Counted from the first letter of the stretch, positions 16,846-28,013 are shown. The stretch: DNA of 64,000 bases from Gracilibacillus suaedae (GCF_017599345.1 NZ_JAGFVL010000062.1:186001-250000), one strand, 5' to 3'. Program-made: numbers and translations. Notes: generated by a model not told the origin, from the letters alone.

Positions 16846-19800
16846 ACGCTTTTCTTCTCTTATTATAGAAGAGGAAGATTCCACCAACAAATAGGATAAT
16901 GAATCCTGCTAGGAAATAATTAAATGTGCTAGTAGCGGTATCAGGCAATTCATTTTCTTCATTAGCGTCTCCCTCAGTTTTCTCCTTGTTTCCACTGGTT
17001 TCCTCTTCGTTTTCTATCTCAAATATGGCAAAAGTACTGAAGTGATCCGTTTCTGCTGTCACTACTCCATCTTTGTATTCTCCACCGATGAGTTCCCATT
17101 TCTCCGTATCTGTGTTCCAGTAGAACAATTTTACATGGTTAGGGTCTTTTATTTTGTCTTGATTAACTTTAAATGAAAGAGTAACCTCCGAATCAAACTG
17201 ACTGATTTCTTCGTCACCTTGGAAAATGGTAAAGTCATAGACTGTGCTTAACGCATCTTCTATATCTTTCATTTTTTTGATGTCAAAATCGACAGCTTGA
17301 TCTCCATTAGTAAATATGGGGGCTGGCAATTGGATGGTTACATCTTTCATGTTAATGGTGATGCTAGCATTTTGTTGCTTTAACTGTTTCACTTGATCAC
17401 TAGTAAATGAAACAGTGATAGAAGAGTCATGATTTCTTAGATTGATGACTAACTCGTCTTCTTGTTTCACCTGATTAATATCTTCGTCATGAATCGTTGC
17501 TTGTTTGTCTTCGACTACTGGTTTGATTACGACTTGTTTTGGTTTTTCAGGTTTTGGATTATCAGAACCTGGCTTTTCTGGATCTTCTGGGTCAGGTGTA
17601 GGGCCTCTTGCATCTTCCAATGTTAAAATACCGAATACGGATGTATCTTGATATCCGGCTCCAGTTGTGTCGTTCCATGTTGCAACACTTTCACGGGCGC
17701 CGTCTTTTGCGTCATTAATTTGTACATCAAAACCAATCTTCGTCGTATCAGCAGGACTAATCGTTTTAAAAGGTATCTTTACTTCTACGGTGTAACCATC
17801 ATTTGAAACCTCAGTTGCCGATTCAAATCCACTAGCAATGCTTTCCGGGTTGAAGGAGGTTTCATTGTTAAAGTTCACTCTATATTGTCCGTCTCCATCT
17901 TCATAGAACGATGTCTTAGCGTTGTTTTCATCCACAAATACTTCAATGGAATCTTGTTCCCATGCATTTTCGTTTGTATCGTCAAGATCCGAGTCACTTA
18001 CTTGAACCAAAACATACAGGTTTTCGTCATCCCACAAAGCCTTTGCTGTTCCGTTTGCTCCTTGCCAAGCCATTTGATAACGATTAACTGGCAACTCTGT
18101 TGCATCGTTCCAAACATTATCTATTGACCCATCGATTTCAGGAGTTCCAAATGAAGCTATAGAATGATTCGCTTCTGGTTCCTCTACCTCGTGTTCAGCA
18201 ATAAATGTATCAGGGTCGATCACAGCATAGTATGCTGGTTTTGCTTGCAAGTTTCTATTAAACAATAATGGACTTTGTTCTGCTCTCCAGCTTGTCGCAT
18301 CGTTCAGCCCCCAGAATGTAATCCGTGAGATATGTTCCGCATGTTCTTTATAGATTTGGAATAATTGTGCATATAGATAACCTTGTGCAATTGCTTGTTG
18401 TTCTGTTAGCTCATTGTCACTTCCAGCCGTGATGTCAAGCTCTGTCACACCAACTTCGACGCCGAGAGAAATAAACTTTTCTAATGAGCGTCTTACATTT
18501 TCTGGATTGGTGTTTAAATTGTAGTGTCCTTGCATGCCAATACCATCAATAAGCAATTCGCCGTTATTTTCTGCTGCATATTCCTCATTAATTTCTTTCA
18601 CCATCTGGTAAATGGCTTCTGCTTTGTTTTGATTGTCATCATTGTAATCATTGTAATAAAGCTTAATATCCCAGCCATTTTCATCAATGACTTCTTTTGC
18701 TGCACGGAAGGATTGTTCTACATAATCCTCACCGATAGCATGATACCAACCTGATTGACGTAGAGATGCTTTCCAATCTGACGGATTTGGCGGGTTATCA
18801 ATCATTGCTTCATTGACCACATCCCAAGAAATAACGTCATCCCCGAAGTGTTCGACTGTTGTTTGGACATGATTTCTTAAATTTGCAAGTGCTTCTTCCC
18901 GACTTAACGGATTACCGTTTTCGTCAGAATGCAACCATTCATCTGATTGTTGGTGCCAAACAAGCACGTGACCATGTACGTCAAAATCTTCTTCTAATGC
19001 TCTTTCGACAAGCGCATCTTCTGCTTCGAAATCAAATTCTCGATCATCGTTATAAGCATAACCTGGTTTCATGGCATTTTCTGCTGTAACGAGGTTATGA
19101 TGCATTTGAAGTAGCTCAAGTCTAGTGCCTTCGAATTCTCCGGAAGAAACTGCATTTCCAATTAAGAAATCATCTTCGTATACATCTTTGATCGGAGTTA
19201 AGTCTTTTTCCACTGCGACATCGTCAGAACCCGTCGGCTCAAATGTTATATCATCAATATAGAATGAAGCTGTACTGTTATTGGAGCTTTCTACATAGAT
19301 GGATAAATATTCACCACCAACACTGTCATAGCGATAAGTCCCTTCTAATTGCACCCAACCGTCTGCTGTTGTGATCGTCTCTTCGTGTAGGTTGTTGTAA
19401 TTAGTACCATCTCCGTCACCTACTTGAGTAGACAATTGTAACTGAGAACTATCCGGTGAGATCAACTTAACCCAAGCAGAGATTCGGTATTCTTTACCTT
19501 GGTCTACAAACTCTTCTACACGTAAGGATGGACCATGCCAGTTTTCAGATCGGTTTTCTACTTTTAACGCGAAAGTTCCATCTTCTGTATGGTTTGCTTC
19601 ATCGGTTACGGTTAGAACTTCCTCTTCACCTCTAGCCTCAAAACCGCCAGTAGTCTCATCTTCAAATGTAATAGGTGTGAACTCTTTAGCAGCTGGTCTG
19701 TCTTCATCTGGCTTATCATTATCATCGGATGATTGTTCTGTAATAACAATTTCACCAACATAAAACGGAACAGTCGCCCCTTCAGCACTAGATTGAACTC

Positions 19801-20986
19801 TTAAGCTTGTATCTGATTCGGTATTAACCGTGAATTCTCCATTCAATGTGAAGCTTTCCCCAGCAACGAAATCGATATTGGATAGCCAAGTATAACTATC
19901 GACAGTAGAAAGAACTGCTTGTGCCCCGTTAGAAATAGATTCGTCACGATCAACATAACCAGTGACAGTAGCTGTATAGGTCTTGCCATCTTCTAAACCA
20001 AGTTCGTCAAAAGAAAAATCTACTGCATCGTAATCATTACTACGGTTGCTTACGTATAAAGCAGTACCATCATCATTTCCTTCAAACGCTTTATCTGTCA
20101 CGGTAGTAAGACTAGCTTCACCAGATTGTCTTGCTAGACCTTGCCCATCTGCAAAGGATTCCTGGTAAACGATTTCTTCTGGGTGTTCGTCTTGTTCTTC
20201 GACAGGGGTTGGCGCCGGACCACCAACCCAATTCGCAATTTCCTCTAAAGTCGTATCCATCATGACATAATGACGTCCCATTGCATAATCTCCATCATTA
20301 GGATAGCCTACTTTAAATGCATACTTCATGCCTTGTTCTTCATTTGCTTTTTTTGCCTCGTCGTTATAGCTACCATATGGGTAAGCCATAAGCGTAGGAT
20401 CTTGACCGGTAATACTTTTTAGATAAGTGTTAGCTTCAGCAATTTGATGTTCAGCATCTTCTTTTGTGATCATACTATTACTGCCATCATCATTTCCCCA
20501 TACAGCTTCATTGTGATCGAAGCTATGGTTTTGAATACTAACATTAGGTTTATCCGCTAAACTAAGTAATTGTTCTTCGGACATGCTGTAGTCATCATCA
20601 ATCCAATCAGAGATAACAAATAGAACAGCATTCATATTAAAATCGTCTAGGATAGGAAGTGTATTGTTGATAAAATCTGGAGTTGCATCATCAAAGGTTA
20701 ACAAAATTGGATTTTCAGGAGCATCCTCTTCTCCTTCCATGATGCTAATATATTGCTCTGCGGTAAGGGTATTATAACCATTGTCATGGAGATATTTCAT
20801 CGTCTTTTCAAACTTATCAGTGCTAGTGTCCGTCCATTCTTCGGTGGGATTTTCAACGACACGGTGATAGAGAAGAACCGGAATATCTTCAGTCGCCGCT
20901 TCTGCAACTGGTGTAATCCAACCAGATGGGATGACCAAAATCGTTACGAGAAATAATGAAATAAGTCTTTTAAAATGCCTGTTCAT
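16844..20986 (-). CDS. Sortase-anchored multidomain xylanase: CE4 deacetylase + GH10
   Basis: This 1380-residue surface protein starts with a signal peptide (1-31, VAEA/AT). A NodB/CE4 polysaccharide deacetylase domain follows (about 32-255), with TFDD at 97-100 and HSFDH at 154-158, the metal ligands. Two carbohydrate-binding modules resembling CBM22 come next (about 272-417 and 437-585). The GH10 endo-1,4-beta-xylanase (about 595-925) has acid/base Glu726 in WDVVNEA and nucleophile Glu849 in [11 protein letters not shown]9-type module (941-1123), a Pro-rich linker, a beta-rich module (about 1155-1325) and LPDTA (1347-1351), a helix and KRRKA complete it. The deacetylase probably removes acetyl groups while GH10 cuts the chain (inference). 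ATGGAGGAAT precedes the start. Confidence 0.93.
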   Translation of the reverse strand: MNRHFKRLISLFLVTILVIPSGWITPVAEAATEDIPVLLYHRVVENPTEEWTDTSTDKFEKTMKYLHDNGYNTLTAEQYISIMEGEEDAPENPILLTFDDATPDFINNTLPILDDFNMNAVLFVISDWIDDDYSMSEEQLLSLADKPNVSIQNHSFDHNEAVWGNDDGSNSMITKEDAEHQIAEANTYLKSITGQDPTLMAYPYGSYNDEAKKANEEQGMKYAFKVGYPNDGDYAMGRHYVMMDTTLEEIANWVGGPAPTPVEEQDEHPEEIVYQESFADGQGLARQSGEASLTTVTDKAFEGNDDGTALYVSNRSNDYDAVDFSFDELGLEDGKTYTATVTGYVDRDESISNGAQAVLSTVDSYTWLSNIDFVAGESFTLNGEFTVNTESDTSLRVQSSAEGATVPFYVGEIVITEQSSDDNDKPDEDRPAAKEFTPITFEDETTGGFEARGEEEVLTVTDEANHTEDGTFALKVENRSENWHGPSLRVEEFVDQGKEYRISAWVKLISPDSSQLQLSTQVGDGDGTNYNNLHEETITTADGWVQLEGTYRYDSVGGEYLSIYVESSNNSTASFYIDDITFEPTGSDDVAVEKDLTPIKDVYEDDFLIGNAVSSGEFEGTRLELLQMHHNLVTAENAMKPGYAYNDDREFDFEAEDALVERALEEDFDVHGHVLVWHQQSDEWLHSDENGNPLSREEALANLRNHVQTTVEHFGDDVISWDVVNEAMIDNPPNPSDWKASLRQSGWYHAIGEDYVEQSFRAAKEVIDENGWDIKLYYNDYNDDNQNKAEAIYQMVKEINEEYAAENNGELLIDGIGMQGHYNLNTNPENVRRSLEKFISLGVEVGVTELDITAGSDNELTEQQAIAQGYLYAQLFQIYKEHAEHISRITFWGLNDATSWRAEQSPLLFNRNLQAKPAYYAVIDPDTFIAEHEVEEPEANHSIASFGTPEIDGSIDNVWNDATELPVNRYQMAWQGANGTAKALWDDENLYVLVQVSDSDLDDTNENAWEQDSIEVFVDENNAKTSFYEDGDGQYRVNFNNETSFNPESIASGFESATEVSNDGYTVEVKIPFKTISPADTTKIGFDVQINDAKDGARESVATWNDTTGAGYQDTSVFGILTLEDARGPTPDPEDPEKPGSDNPKPEKPKQVVIKPVVEDKQATIHDEDINQVKQEDELVINLRNHDSSITVSFTSDQVKQLKQQNASITINMKDVTIQLPAPIFTNGDQAVDFDIKKMKDIEDALSTVYDFTIFQGDEEISQFDSEVTLSFKVNQDKIKDPNHVKLFYWNTDTEKWELIGGEYKDGVVTAETDHFSTFAIFEIENEEETSGNKEKTEGDANEENELPDTATSTFNYFLAGFIILFVGGIFLFYNKRRKA

Positions 20987-21359
20987 ATTTTGAATTCCTC
21001 CATATCAAAATTTATAACAAATAATAAAACGCTTACAAAATGATGGTAAACCTCCTTCCCAACTAACATTGTAGCTTGTTTATGGGAAATCTTTAACCAT
21101 AAAAGTTAAAGGTAATTCTTTAAAAATTAAACATATTTTTATTATAGTGATTTTCAAAGTTAGATAGTATATTTTCCCTATAGAATTAATGGAAAAAATG
21201 GTAATAAATATATTATAAGTGTTGTTCTCAGCAAAACCTTTGGTATACTAATAGAAAAGTACCATTTTAAGGTAGCTTATATTACCCAAAAGTACTAATG
21301 ATATATGCGGGTATGGCGAGCAGAAAAAAATCGAAAGTTTAAGTGAGGGGGATGAATGG
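20987..21359 (-). promoter_or_regulatory. Xylanase promoter region with cre-like site
   Basis: On the minus strand a TTGTAA box (21033-21038) and a TATAAA box (21011-21016) are 16 bases apart. A cre-like word TGTAAGCGTTTTAT (21023-21036) overlaps the -35 box. It fits the catabolite-repression consensus except at the last two bases. CcpA control would suit a xylanase, but this is inference. The rest of the 373-base gap is AT-rich with no gene seen and should hold the response-regulator promoter. Confidence 0.45.
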
Positions 21360-22085
21360 TTGGCTAGTGAAAAGATTTTAATCGTAGACGATGATGCAGA
21401 TATGCGTAACATACTGGAATTATATTTGAAAGAAAATGGTTATCGAGTGTTGTCTGCTGAAGATGGGATAGAAGCGCTGGCAATGGTCGAACGGGAAACG
21501 CCGGATTTAATTATTTTAGACGTAATGATGCCTAAATTAGACGGATATGAGCTTTGCCAGGAAATAAGGAAAATAATAGATATACCTATTATTTTCCTTA
21601 GCTCCAAACAAGGTGATATGGATAAGATTTTGGGATTAGGTGTTGGTGGTGATGATTTTATTGAGAAAACGACCAGTTCACCAGTATTAATCGCTAAAAT
21701 AAAGGCCCATTTACGTCGGTATCGGAAGCTGTCGTATCCTGACAAGCAAAATGAAAAGCTGGAGAAAGAGTCAAATATAATTGAATACCCAGGCTTAGAA
21801 ATTAATCTTGACAGTGCTGTTGTGAAGTTAAATAACAAATCATTGCGCTTATCGGCAAAGGAGTTTCAAATTTTATGTTTGTTAGCGCAGAATCCTGAAA
21901 GAGTATTCAGTGTAGAGAAATTGTTTGAGTTGATCTGGGATGAAACTAGTTTAGGAGATTATCGGACAGTGATGGTACATATTAGTAATCTAAGAAAAAA
22001 GTTAGAAACGAATACTAATCAACCTAAATATATCGAAACAGTCCGCGGGATTGGTTATAAATTTAATCGAATCGGAGAACCTTAA
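21360..22085 (+). CDS. OmpR-family response regulator paired with the giant kinase
   Basis: This 241-residue protein has a receiver with Asp10-Asp12 acidic pocket, phospho-acceptor Asp54 in LIILDVMMP and Lys103. The residue after Lys103 is Thr (EKTTSSP) rather than the nearly invariant Pro. The C-terminal OmpR winged helix ends in TVRGIGYKF. It uses a TTG start after GTGAGGGGGATGA. The next plus-strand gene, 246 bases on, is a very large histidine kinase that lacks its own receiver, so they are likely partners. Its stop overlaps the stop of a convergent SinI-like gene by two bases. Confidence 0.85.
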   Translation: MASEKILIVDDDADMRNILELYLKENGYRVLSAEDGIEALAMVERETPDLIILDVMMPKLDGYELCQEIRKIIDIPIIFLSSKQGDMDKILGLGVGGDDFIEKTTSSPVLIAKIKAHLRRYRKLSYPDKQNEKLEKESNIIEYPGLEINLDSAVVKLNNKSLRLSAKEFQILCLLAQNPERVFSVEKLFELIWDETSLGDYRTVMVHISNLRKKLETNTNQPKYIETVRGIGYKFNRIGEP

Positions 22086-22225
22086 TCGATCTTCTTCTTT
22101 TCTCGTAAAAATTGTTTTACTTCTTGTACAGTAAATCCATTTTGTTTGGCGAAAGCTAGTAGTATCAACCATTCCTTATCTACTTCCTGTTTATTCTGAT
22201 GATTTTGTTTCTTTGTATCTTGCAT
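22082..22225 (-). CDS. SinI-like anti-repressor peptide
   Basis: A 47-residue frame starts at an ATG with AAAGGGGGAT before it. It reads with a charged head and then DKEWLILLAFAKQNGFTV and EVKQFLREKKK. This fits the SinI dimerisation motif (D-x-E-W-x-x-L-x-x-A-K-x-x-G followed by V-x-x-F-L). SinI binds the biofilm repressor SinR and disables it. The gene is convergent with the response regulator, their ends overlapping, and lies upstream of the giant kinase on the other strand. No SinR is in the window. Whether it targets a SinR-like protein here is inference. Confidence 0.78.
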   Translation of the reverse strand: MQDTKKQNHQNKQEVDKEWLILLAFAKQNGFTVQEVKQFLREKKKID

Positions 22226-22331
22226 ATGTATCCCCCTTTCGTACTCGTCATCCAAAGTATAAGGATCGATTTTAAAAAAGAGCTAAAATTTGGTTAAAAA
22301 TAACTTAAAATTTCAAAAAATAGGATGATAG

Positions 22332-25300
22332 ATGATGAAAAAATTATCAAGTTATCAACTACATGATACGATTATTGCTTCAAATTCATGGATATTATAT
22401 AAAGCCGTTTCCAACCTCAGTGGGGAAGAAGTTTTGATCAAGACTATCTATAATAAAGTACACCCTCAATCAAAAGCTGAATTAATTCATGAGTATTATA
22501 TGCTATCTGATACAGAACTTTATGGAGTTCTTAAACCAGTGGTCATAGAGAAAAGTAAAGAACAACCTTATTTGGTGATGGAGTTTTTTGAAGGACAACG
22601 TTTAACAGACTGGTTAAGAGGTAATCAAGTCTTTGATATCAGCAAATTTCTGAAAATCGCGAGTAAGTTAACTACCATCCTTGCATCTGTTCATCAAAAC
22701 AATATTATTCATAAATCGATTCAACCAGATCATATTTTATACGACCCAGATAGTGATCAATTAAAATTAACAGGCTTTCATCAGTCGACGATGCTTTCCA
22801 GAGAAATGCCGCAAGCCGACTTAACACCTTATCAGATTGAAGAAGTTAGTTATGTATCTCCTGAGCAAACGGGTAGAATGAATCGACCAATTGATTATCG
22901 TTCCGATTTATATTCGTTAGGTGTTTTGTTCTATCAAATAGCAACTGGACGTCTTCCATTTCAAGCGAAGGACCCGGTTGAAGTGATTCATGCACATCTG
23001 GCGCAAACGGCGATTCATCCTCATGAAGTTAATCCAACAATACCTGAAAATATATCTAATATCATTATGAAATTACTTGCTAAAATGCCGGAACAGAGGT
23101 ATCAAAGTACTTACGGATTAAAAAAAGATCTAGAAAAATATTCACATGCTTTTTATTCAAATAATCACTTAGATTTATTTGCATTAGGAGAGCATGATGC
23201 AAGCCCTATGCTTGAGAAGCCAAATAAACTTTATGGCAGAGATGGTGAACTGAAGGAGCTAATTAGCAAGTTCGAGCATGTACAACATGGCAAGCCTGCA
23301 CTAGTACTTCTACCAGGTCCGTCTGGAATAGGGAAGACGGCATTGGTTCATAAACTACATCGCCCATTATTAAACAAACAAGGATATTTTATTACTGGTA
23401 AGTTTGTTCAATATCAGAAGCATATCCCTTACGCACCAATTATTGAAGCTTTTCGATCTTTAATAAGGCAAATCTTATCGGAGGATGCGGAAAGCATTCA
23501 AAAGTGGAGAGAAAAACTGAATCATTCACTAGCCAATAATTCTTGGGTGATCGCGAATTTTATCCCCGAAATAGAATGGTTGATTGGGAAGCAGCAAGAA
23601 GGATCTGACCTACCACCGCAAGGCGTGCATAACCGTTTCATGTTAGCGGTTAGAAAGTTCGTTGAGGTGTTTGCTACGGAGAACCATCCACTTGTATTGT
23701 TTATTGATGATTTACAATGGGCAGATAGTGCGTCTATTGATTTAATGAAGCATCTCCTAACAAATCCAGATAAAAGAAATTTACTAATTATCGGCGCTTA
23801 TCGTGATAATGAAGTGTCGATTGGACATCCGTTTGAGGTATTCGTCAATCAAATTAATCAAACAGAAGTACAGGTATCTACTATTCCTGTCCATCCCTTA
23901 GCAAAAGCCCATATCGAAAAGTGGGTAGAGGAAATCCTTGCTCTTGAAGCAAGTGATGCCGAACCATTGGTTGAGTTCATTTATCGTATTACAAAAGGAA
24001 ATCCTTTTTTTATTATTCAGTTATTACAATTGTTGAATCAAGAGAAAATGATCCATTTTGATTTAAACACAGCGACTTGGCAAATTAACCTTAGCACATT
24101 GAAACAGATTCCGATGAAAGATTCCATGATTGATTTTATTATGAAGCAGATCAATACGTTACGAGCGGAAACGAAAAAGCTACTACAATTGGCTGCTTGT
24201 ATAGGAAGTCAGTTTAATCTTAAATTATTGGCAACAATTGCTGGGAAGAACTATGTAACAACAGCTAATCAATTATGGAATGGATTAGAAGAAGGGGTTA
24301 TCCTGCCGATGGATGCCCGTTATAAATGGGTCTATCCAAATGAAAATGAACAGCTACTAGACGAAAACCCACCAAATTACCGGTTTTTACACGATAAGAT
24401 TCAACAAGCACTTTATACATCGATGTCTACAGAAGAGCGCGAGCAAAGTCATTTATTGATCGCAGAAGAATTAATTAGTCATTTGACAACTGAAGAAATG
24501 GAGGAACACATCTTTTCGATTGTGAACCATTTAAATCTCTGTCAATCTCGGCTAACTAAAGGTCAACACAGCGATTTAATCAAATGGAATCGAATGGCTG
24601 GCGAACAAGCAAAGCGTGCAGCAGCATTTAAATCAGCATTAACATTTTATCAGAATGCTTTTCAATTATTACCTCCGGATAAGTGGGAGAGTGATTATGA
24701 GGAGACGTATTCTGTTATGGTGGGATACGGCGAATCATTGTACCTTAATCAGTTTTTTGATGAAGCAGAAGACGTTTTTGAAGAAACATTACTAAAAGCA
24801 AAAACATCACAAGAGAAGTTGTATATTTACAATTTAAAAATAACATTGTACACCCATATACATGAGGTGAAACAAGCGACCTATTCAGGGCTTGATGGTT
24901 TGCGGTTATATGGTATTGAATTAAAGGATAACCCGAATAAAGCGCTGGTAGCAAAGGAATATTTGTTAACAAAGCTTGCTTTAGCGAACAAACGGGAAGA
25001 AGATTTACTCAAGCTCCCTCCCGTAACAGATGAAGATCAAAAGCTAATTATGCGAACCCTTATTAACTCCAATGCGCCGGCTTATCATTTTGATCAAAAT
25101 TTAGCAACGATTTTGATGCTGCGAGCGCTCCGTTTAATCTTGAAATATGGTGATATGGATCTAGCAGCACTTGTTTACAACAATTATGCACTGACACTAA
25201 GTGCAGGGTTTGGTGATTACCAAGGAAGCTATCAGTTTGGAAAGCTTGCGATTCAACATGTAGAAAGATCTGGAGATCATGCCTTACAAGCACGTGTGTA

Positions 25301-27542
25301 CTTTGTGTTTGGCTCTTTTGTTAACCATTGGATAAAGCCTATCCGCTATAGTTTAGAATTTTTAGAGAAATCACAGCAGCTTTGTATCGAATCAGGTAAT
25401 TTGCATTTAGCTGGTGCTACTGGTGCATTCATTGGCTTGACGCAGTATCTTAAGGGAGATAACTTAGAACAGGTTAAGGAAGGAATCGAAAGACAGTTAA
25501 CATTTGCAAAGAAACATGAATATGCGATTTCTAATGATTATTTAAGTGAATTATCGGATTGGATTGCTGCGCTGTCCTCACCTGATAAAGACCCTATATG
25601 GAAGTTTTCCGACTTTACAGATGATAAGTCAGCAGCAATCATTCATAAAACGACTCGTTTACAGATGACTTATCTATTCAACCGACGCTCTATCGCAATG
25701 TCACTAATGGGTGAACTGGAGCCACTCGTGGATAACACGATGGTATTAATCGTTGCTCCCGAATACTTTTTGTACCATTCATTATGGCTTGTAAAGTTAA
25801 TCGAAAATGTCGAGATAACAAGAAGAAGTGGTTTGAGCAAGTTAAGATCTAACTTGAAGAAACTTAAAAAATGGGCAAAGCACTCTCCAACTAATTATTT
25901 GCACAAGTATTTATTAATTCGTGCGGAATATCAAAAACTTATTGGAGGTGATAGCCAAGCAATAGATAACTATCATCAAGCAATAGAAAATGCTGAAGAA
26001 AATGGGTTCCTTCAAGATGTAGCGATCGCCAATCACTGTGCGGCAAACTTTTATCTAGCAAAACAGTTCCCGAAAACCGCCAAGTCCTATGTGACAGAAG
26101 CGTATAACGGTTATATGAATTGGGGAGCAGTGCATATCGCAGAACAAATCAAGCAGACATATCCAGATTTGTTACTACAAATCAACACAAGTCACACCAA
26201 TAACTACAATACGAAGGATAGTTTAGATACAAAAGCAGTTTTTGAAGCGGCTCGGGTCATTTCAAGTGAAGTAGTATTAAATCAGTTAATTAGTCGATTA
26301 ATGGATATAGTTTTAACTTATGCTGGAGCAGAGCATGTATCTTTTCTGTTACTTGAAGAAAATAAACTCGAAATAATGGCTTATAATCATACGAACGGAG
26401 ATGTTGAAATATATAAGCAGCCACAACCATTAGAAAGTCATGCTCGTGTATCATCAGCGATCGTTCATTATGTAGTGAATAGCAGGGAAGCGGTTGTGTT
26501 AGATCATGCAGTAGAACAGGGGCCGTTTATTGAAAATCGCTATATCCAAGAAACACAAGCAAAATCGGTTTTGTGTCTTCCGATTGTTAATCAAGATAGA
26601 CTTGTAGCTGTTTTGTATATGGAAAACAATCAATCTACACATGTTTTTACTCATGAGCGATTAAGTTTATTAACATTTATTACATCACAAGCGGCAGTGT
26701 CGATTGTTAATGCTTATCTTTATGCCGATTTAGAAGAAAAGGTCCGTAAACGAACAGCATTATTAAATGAAACCAATCAACAATTAACGGAGGTCAACCA
26801 GCAGTTGAACAATTCTAAAGAGAAAATGAAGCATTTGCTCTCAAATGTATCACATGACCTGCAGTCACCAGTTGCGGTCGTTCAAGGTTATGTCAGTGCA
26901 TTATTAGATGGATTAGTCGATGATCCTGTAAAACAAACGGAATATTTACAAATCATAAAAAATAGAATGGACGGTTTGAATAAGCTTATTAAGGATTTAT
27001 TTGACTTATCAAAACTGGAATCAGGAAACATGAATTTTACAATGGAAGCCATTCCTGTCGATCAATTATACGATCATTTCTGTAATATGTTCACATTAGA
27101 AATTCGACAGGCTGGTCTTGAGTTTGACCAGCGAATGGAGGTAGATGTTATCGATGAATATCCATTAGTAGAAGTAGATGTGTCGCGACTGGAGCAAGTC
27201 ATGACGAATTTAGTTTCCAATGCCATTAAACATACCGATATAGGTGCAATTGAAATAGCTTTAACTATTTCTGATGCAAAGGAGGTTATTTTCGCTGTGA
27301 AAGATGAAGGGGCCGGAATCTCCAAATCGGATATTCCCTATGTATTTGACCGGTATTATACCAAGAGTAGGGGGCAAGGAAATGGACTGGGTCTTGCTAT
27401 TAGCGAAGAAATTATTCTTTGTCATAATGGTCGCTTATGGGTCGAAAGTAAGGAGCAGAAAGGGACAACTTTTTATTTTGCTTTACCGATTTTTTCTGAT
27501 CAGATATATCAACCACTAGAGAAGGAAGAGACAAGATCATAA
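22332..27542 (+). CDS. Giant sensor: protein-kinase-like head, AAA/TPR middle, GAF and histidine kinase
   Basis: This is a 1736-residue soluble protein. Residues 10-275 have a protein-kinase fold (Lys37 in VLIKTIY, DLYSLGVLFYQIATG). The catalytic loop reads HKS (127-129) instead of H-x-D, and the DFG position reads GFH (148-150), so it is probably a pseudokinase. An AAA/STAND-type ATPase follows, with Walker A GPSGIGKT (329-336) and Walker B LVLFIDDLQW (454-463). A long helical TPR-like region, a GAF domain (about 1310-1465), a coiled coil and a histidine kinase complete it. The kinase has His1508 in VSHDLQSP, N box NLVSNAIKH, DEGAGIS and GNGLGLAI. The partner regulator is at 21360. The signal is unknown. 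Confidence 0.9.
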   Translation: MMKKLSSYQLHDTIIASNSWILYKAVSNLSGEEVLIKTIYNKVHPQSKAELIHEYYMLSDTELYGVLKPVVIEKSKEQPYLVMEFFEGQRLTDWLRGNQVFDISKFLKIASKLTTILASVHQNNIIHKSIQPDHILYDPDSDQLKLTGFHQSTMLSREMPQADLTPYQIEEVSYVSPEQTGRMNRPIDYRSDLYSLGVLFYQIATGRLPFQAKDPVEVIHAHLAQTAIHPHEVNPTIPENISNIIMKLLAKMPEQRYQSTYGLKKDLEKYSHAFYSNNHLDLFALGEHDASPMLEKPNKLYGRDGELKELISKFEHVQHGKPALVLLPGPSGIGKTALVHKLHRPLLNKQGYFITGKFVQYQKHIPYAPIIEAFRSLIRQILSEDAESIQKWREKLNHSLANNSWVIANFIPEIEWLIGKQQEGSDLPPQGVHNRFMLAVRKFVEVFATENHPLVLFIDDLQWADSASIDLMKHLLTNPDKRNLLIIGAYRDNEVSIGHPFEVFVNQINQTEVQVSTIPVHPLAKAHIEKWVEEILALEASDAEPLVEFIYRITKGNPFFIIQLLQLLNQEKMIHFDLNTATWQINLSTLKQIPMKDSMIDFIMKQINTLRAETKKLLQLAACIGSQFNLKLLATIAGKNYVTTANQLWNGLEEGVILPMDARYKWVYPNENEQLLDENPPNYRFLHDKIQQALYTSMSTEEREQSHLLIAEELISHLTTEEMEEHIFSIVNHLNLCQSRLTKGQHSDLIKWNRMAGEQAKRAAAFKSALTFYQNAFQLLPPDKWESDYEETYSVMVGYGESLYLNQFFDEAEDVFEETLLKAKTSQEKLYIYNLKITLYTHIHEVKQATYSGLDGLRLYGIELKDNPNKALVAKEYLLTKLALANKREEDLLKLPPVTDEDQKLIMRTLINSNAPAYHFDQNLATILMLRALRLILKYGDMDLAALVYNNYALTLSAGFGDYQGSYQFGKLAIQHVERSGDHALQARVYFVFGSFVNHWIKPIRYSLEFLEKSQQLCIESGNLHLAGATGAFIGLTQYLKGDNLEQVKEGIERQLTFAKKHEYAISNDYLSELSDWIAALSSPDKDPIWKFSDFTDDKSAAIIHKTTRLQMTYLFNRRSIAMSLMGELEPLVDNTMVLIVAPEYFLYHSLWLVKLIENVEITRRSGLSKLRSNLKKLKKWAKHSPTNYLHKYLLIRAEYQKLIGGDSQAIDNYHQAIENAEENGFLQDVAIANHCAANFYLAKQFPKTAKSYVTEAYNGYMNWGAVHIAEQIKQTYPDLLLQINTSHTNNYNTKDSLDTKAVFEAARVISSEVVLNQLISRLMDIVLTYAGAEHVSFLLLEENKLEIMAYNHTNGDVEIYKQPQPLESHARVSSAIVHYVVNSREAVVLDHAVEQGPFIENRYIQETQAKSVLCLPIVNQDRLVAVLYMENNQSTHVFTHERLSLLTFITSQAAVSIVNAYLYADLEEKVRKRTALLNETNQQLTEVNQQLNNSKEKMKHLLSNVSHDLQSPVAVVQGYVSALLDGLVDDPVKQTEYLQIIKNRMDGLNKLIKDLFDLSKLESGNMNFTMEAIPVDQLYDHFCNMFTLEIRQAGLEFDQRMEVDVIDEYPLVEVDVSRLEQVMTNLVSNAIKHTDIGAIEIALTISDAKEVIFAVKDEGAGISKSDIPYVFDRYYTKSRGQGNGLGLAISEEIILCHNGRLWVESKEQKGTTFYFALPIFSDQIYQPLEKEETRS

Positions 27543-27629
27543 GGTAATCTATTATTTCTCCAACTTATGAGTATTTCTCAGCTTTTTGCAAAAAGTAAAA
27601 GAAGTACTGTGAATAGGGAGGAATTAAAC

Positions 27630-27923
27630 ATGCCGATACAAAACGGACATGAAATGGAACAGCTTTCTAAAATTTCTTATGACTTAGAAGAAGCAACTCG
27701 TGATGCGAGAAATTCAGCTGATATCGAAGTAATTAAAGATCTGCAACAACAGCTACAAGAAGTACAAGGACAAATTCAAGAAGCTCGCGGCAAAGCGATC
27801 AATGGAAGTGGTACCTCGACGGAACCGCTATTTCATGCTCAACTACGTGTAGAAGAATGTCAGCACGAATTAAAAAGAGCACTTACAAACCTTGAAGCTT
27901 TTGAAGATAATGTATCACCTTAA
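27630..27923 (+). CDS. Small helical protein of unknown function
   Basis: This 97-residue charged protein is almost all helix, with heptad-like spacing from about 15 to 55 (DLEEATRDARNSAD, DLQQQLQEVQGQIQEA), a Gly/Ser turn, and a second helix with Cys in VEECQHELKRAL. It resembles small Bacillus coiled-coil proteins such as the YtzC type, but I cannot assign it. The ATG at 27630 has AGGGAGGAAT in place; an in-frame ATG 21 codons earlier has none. It follows the giant kinase by 87 bases, and a terminator lies after it. Confidence 0.6.
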   Translation: MPIQNGHEMEQLSKISYDLEEATRDARNSADIEVIKDLQQQLQEVQGQIQEARGKAINGSGTSTEPLFHAQLRVEECQHELKRALTNLEAFEDNVSP

Positions 27924-27976
27924 CGTTACTAAATGGTACCTCTTTCGTTTTTGAAAACACATGTTAAATAGCATTG

Positions 27977-28013
27977 AAAAAGACCACTTTAATGAAAAAT
28001 GTGGTCTTTTTCG
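27977..28013 (+). terminator. Terminator after the small helical protein
   Basis: AAAAAGACCAC and GTGGTCTTTTT form an 11-bp stem followed by T residues. It separates the kinase region from the parMR region. Confidence 0.7.
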
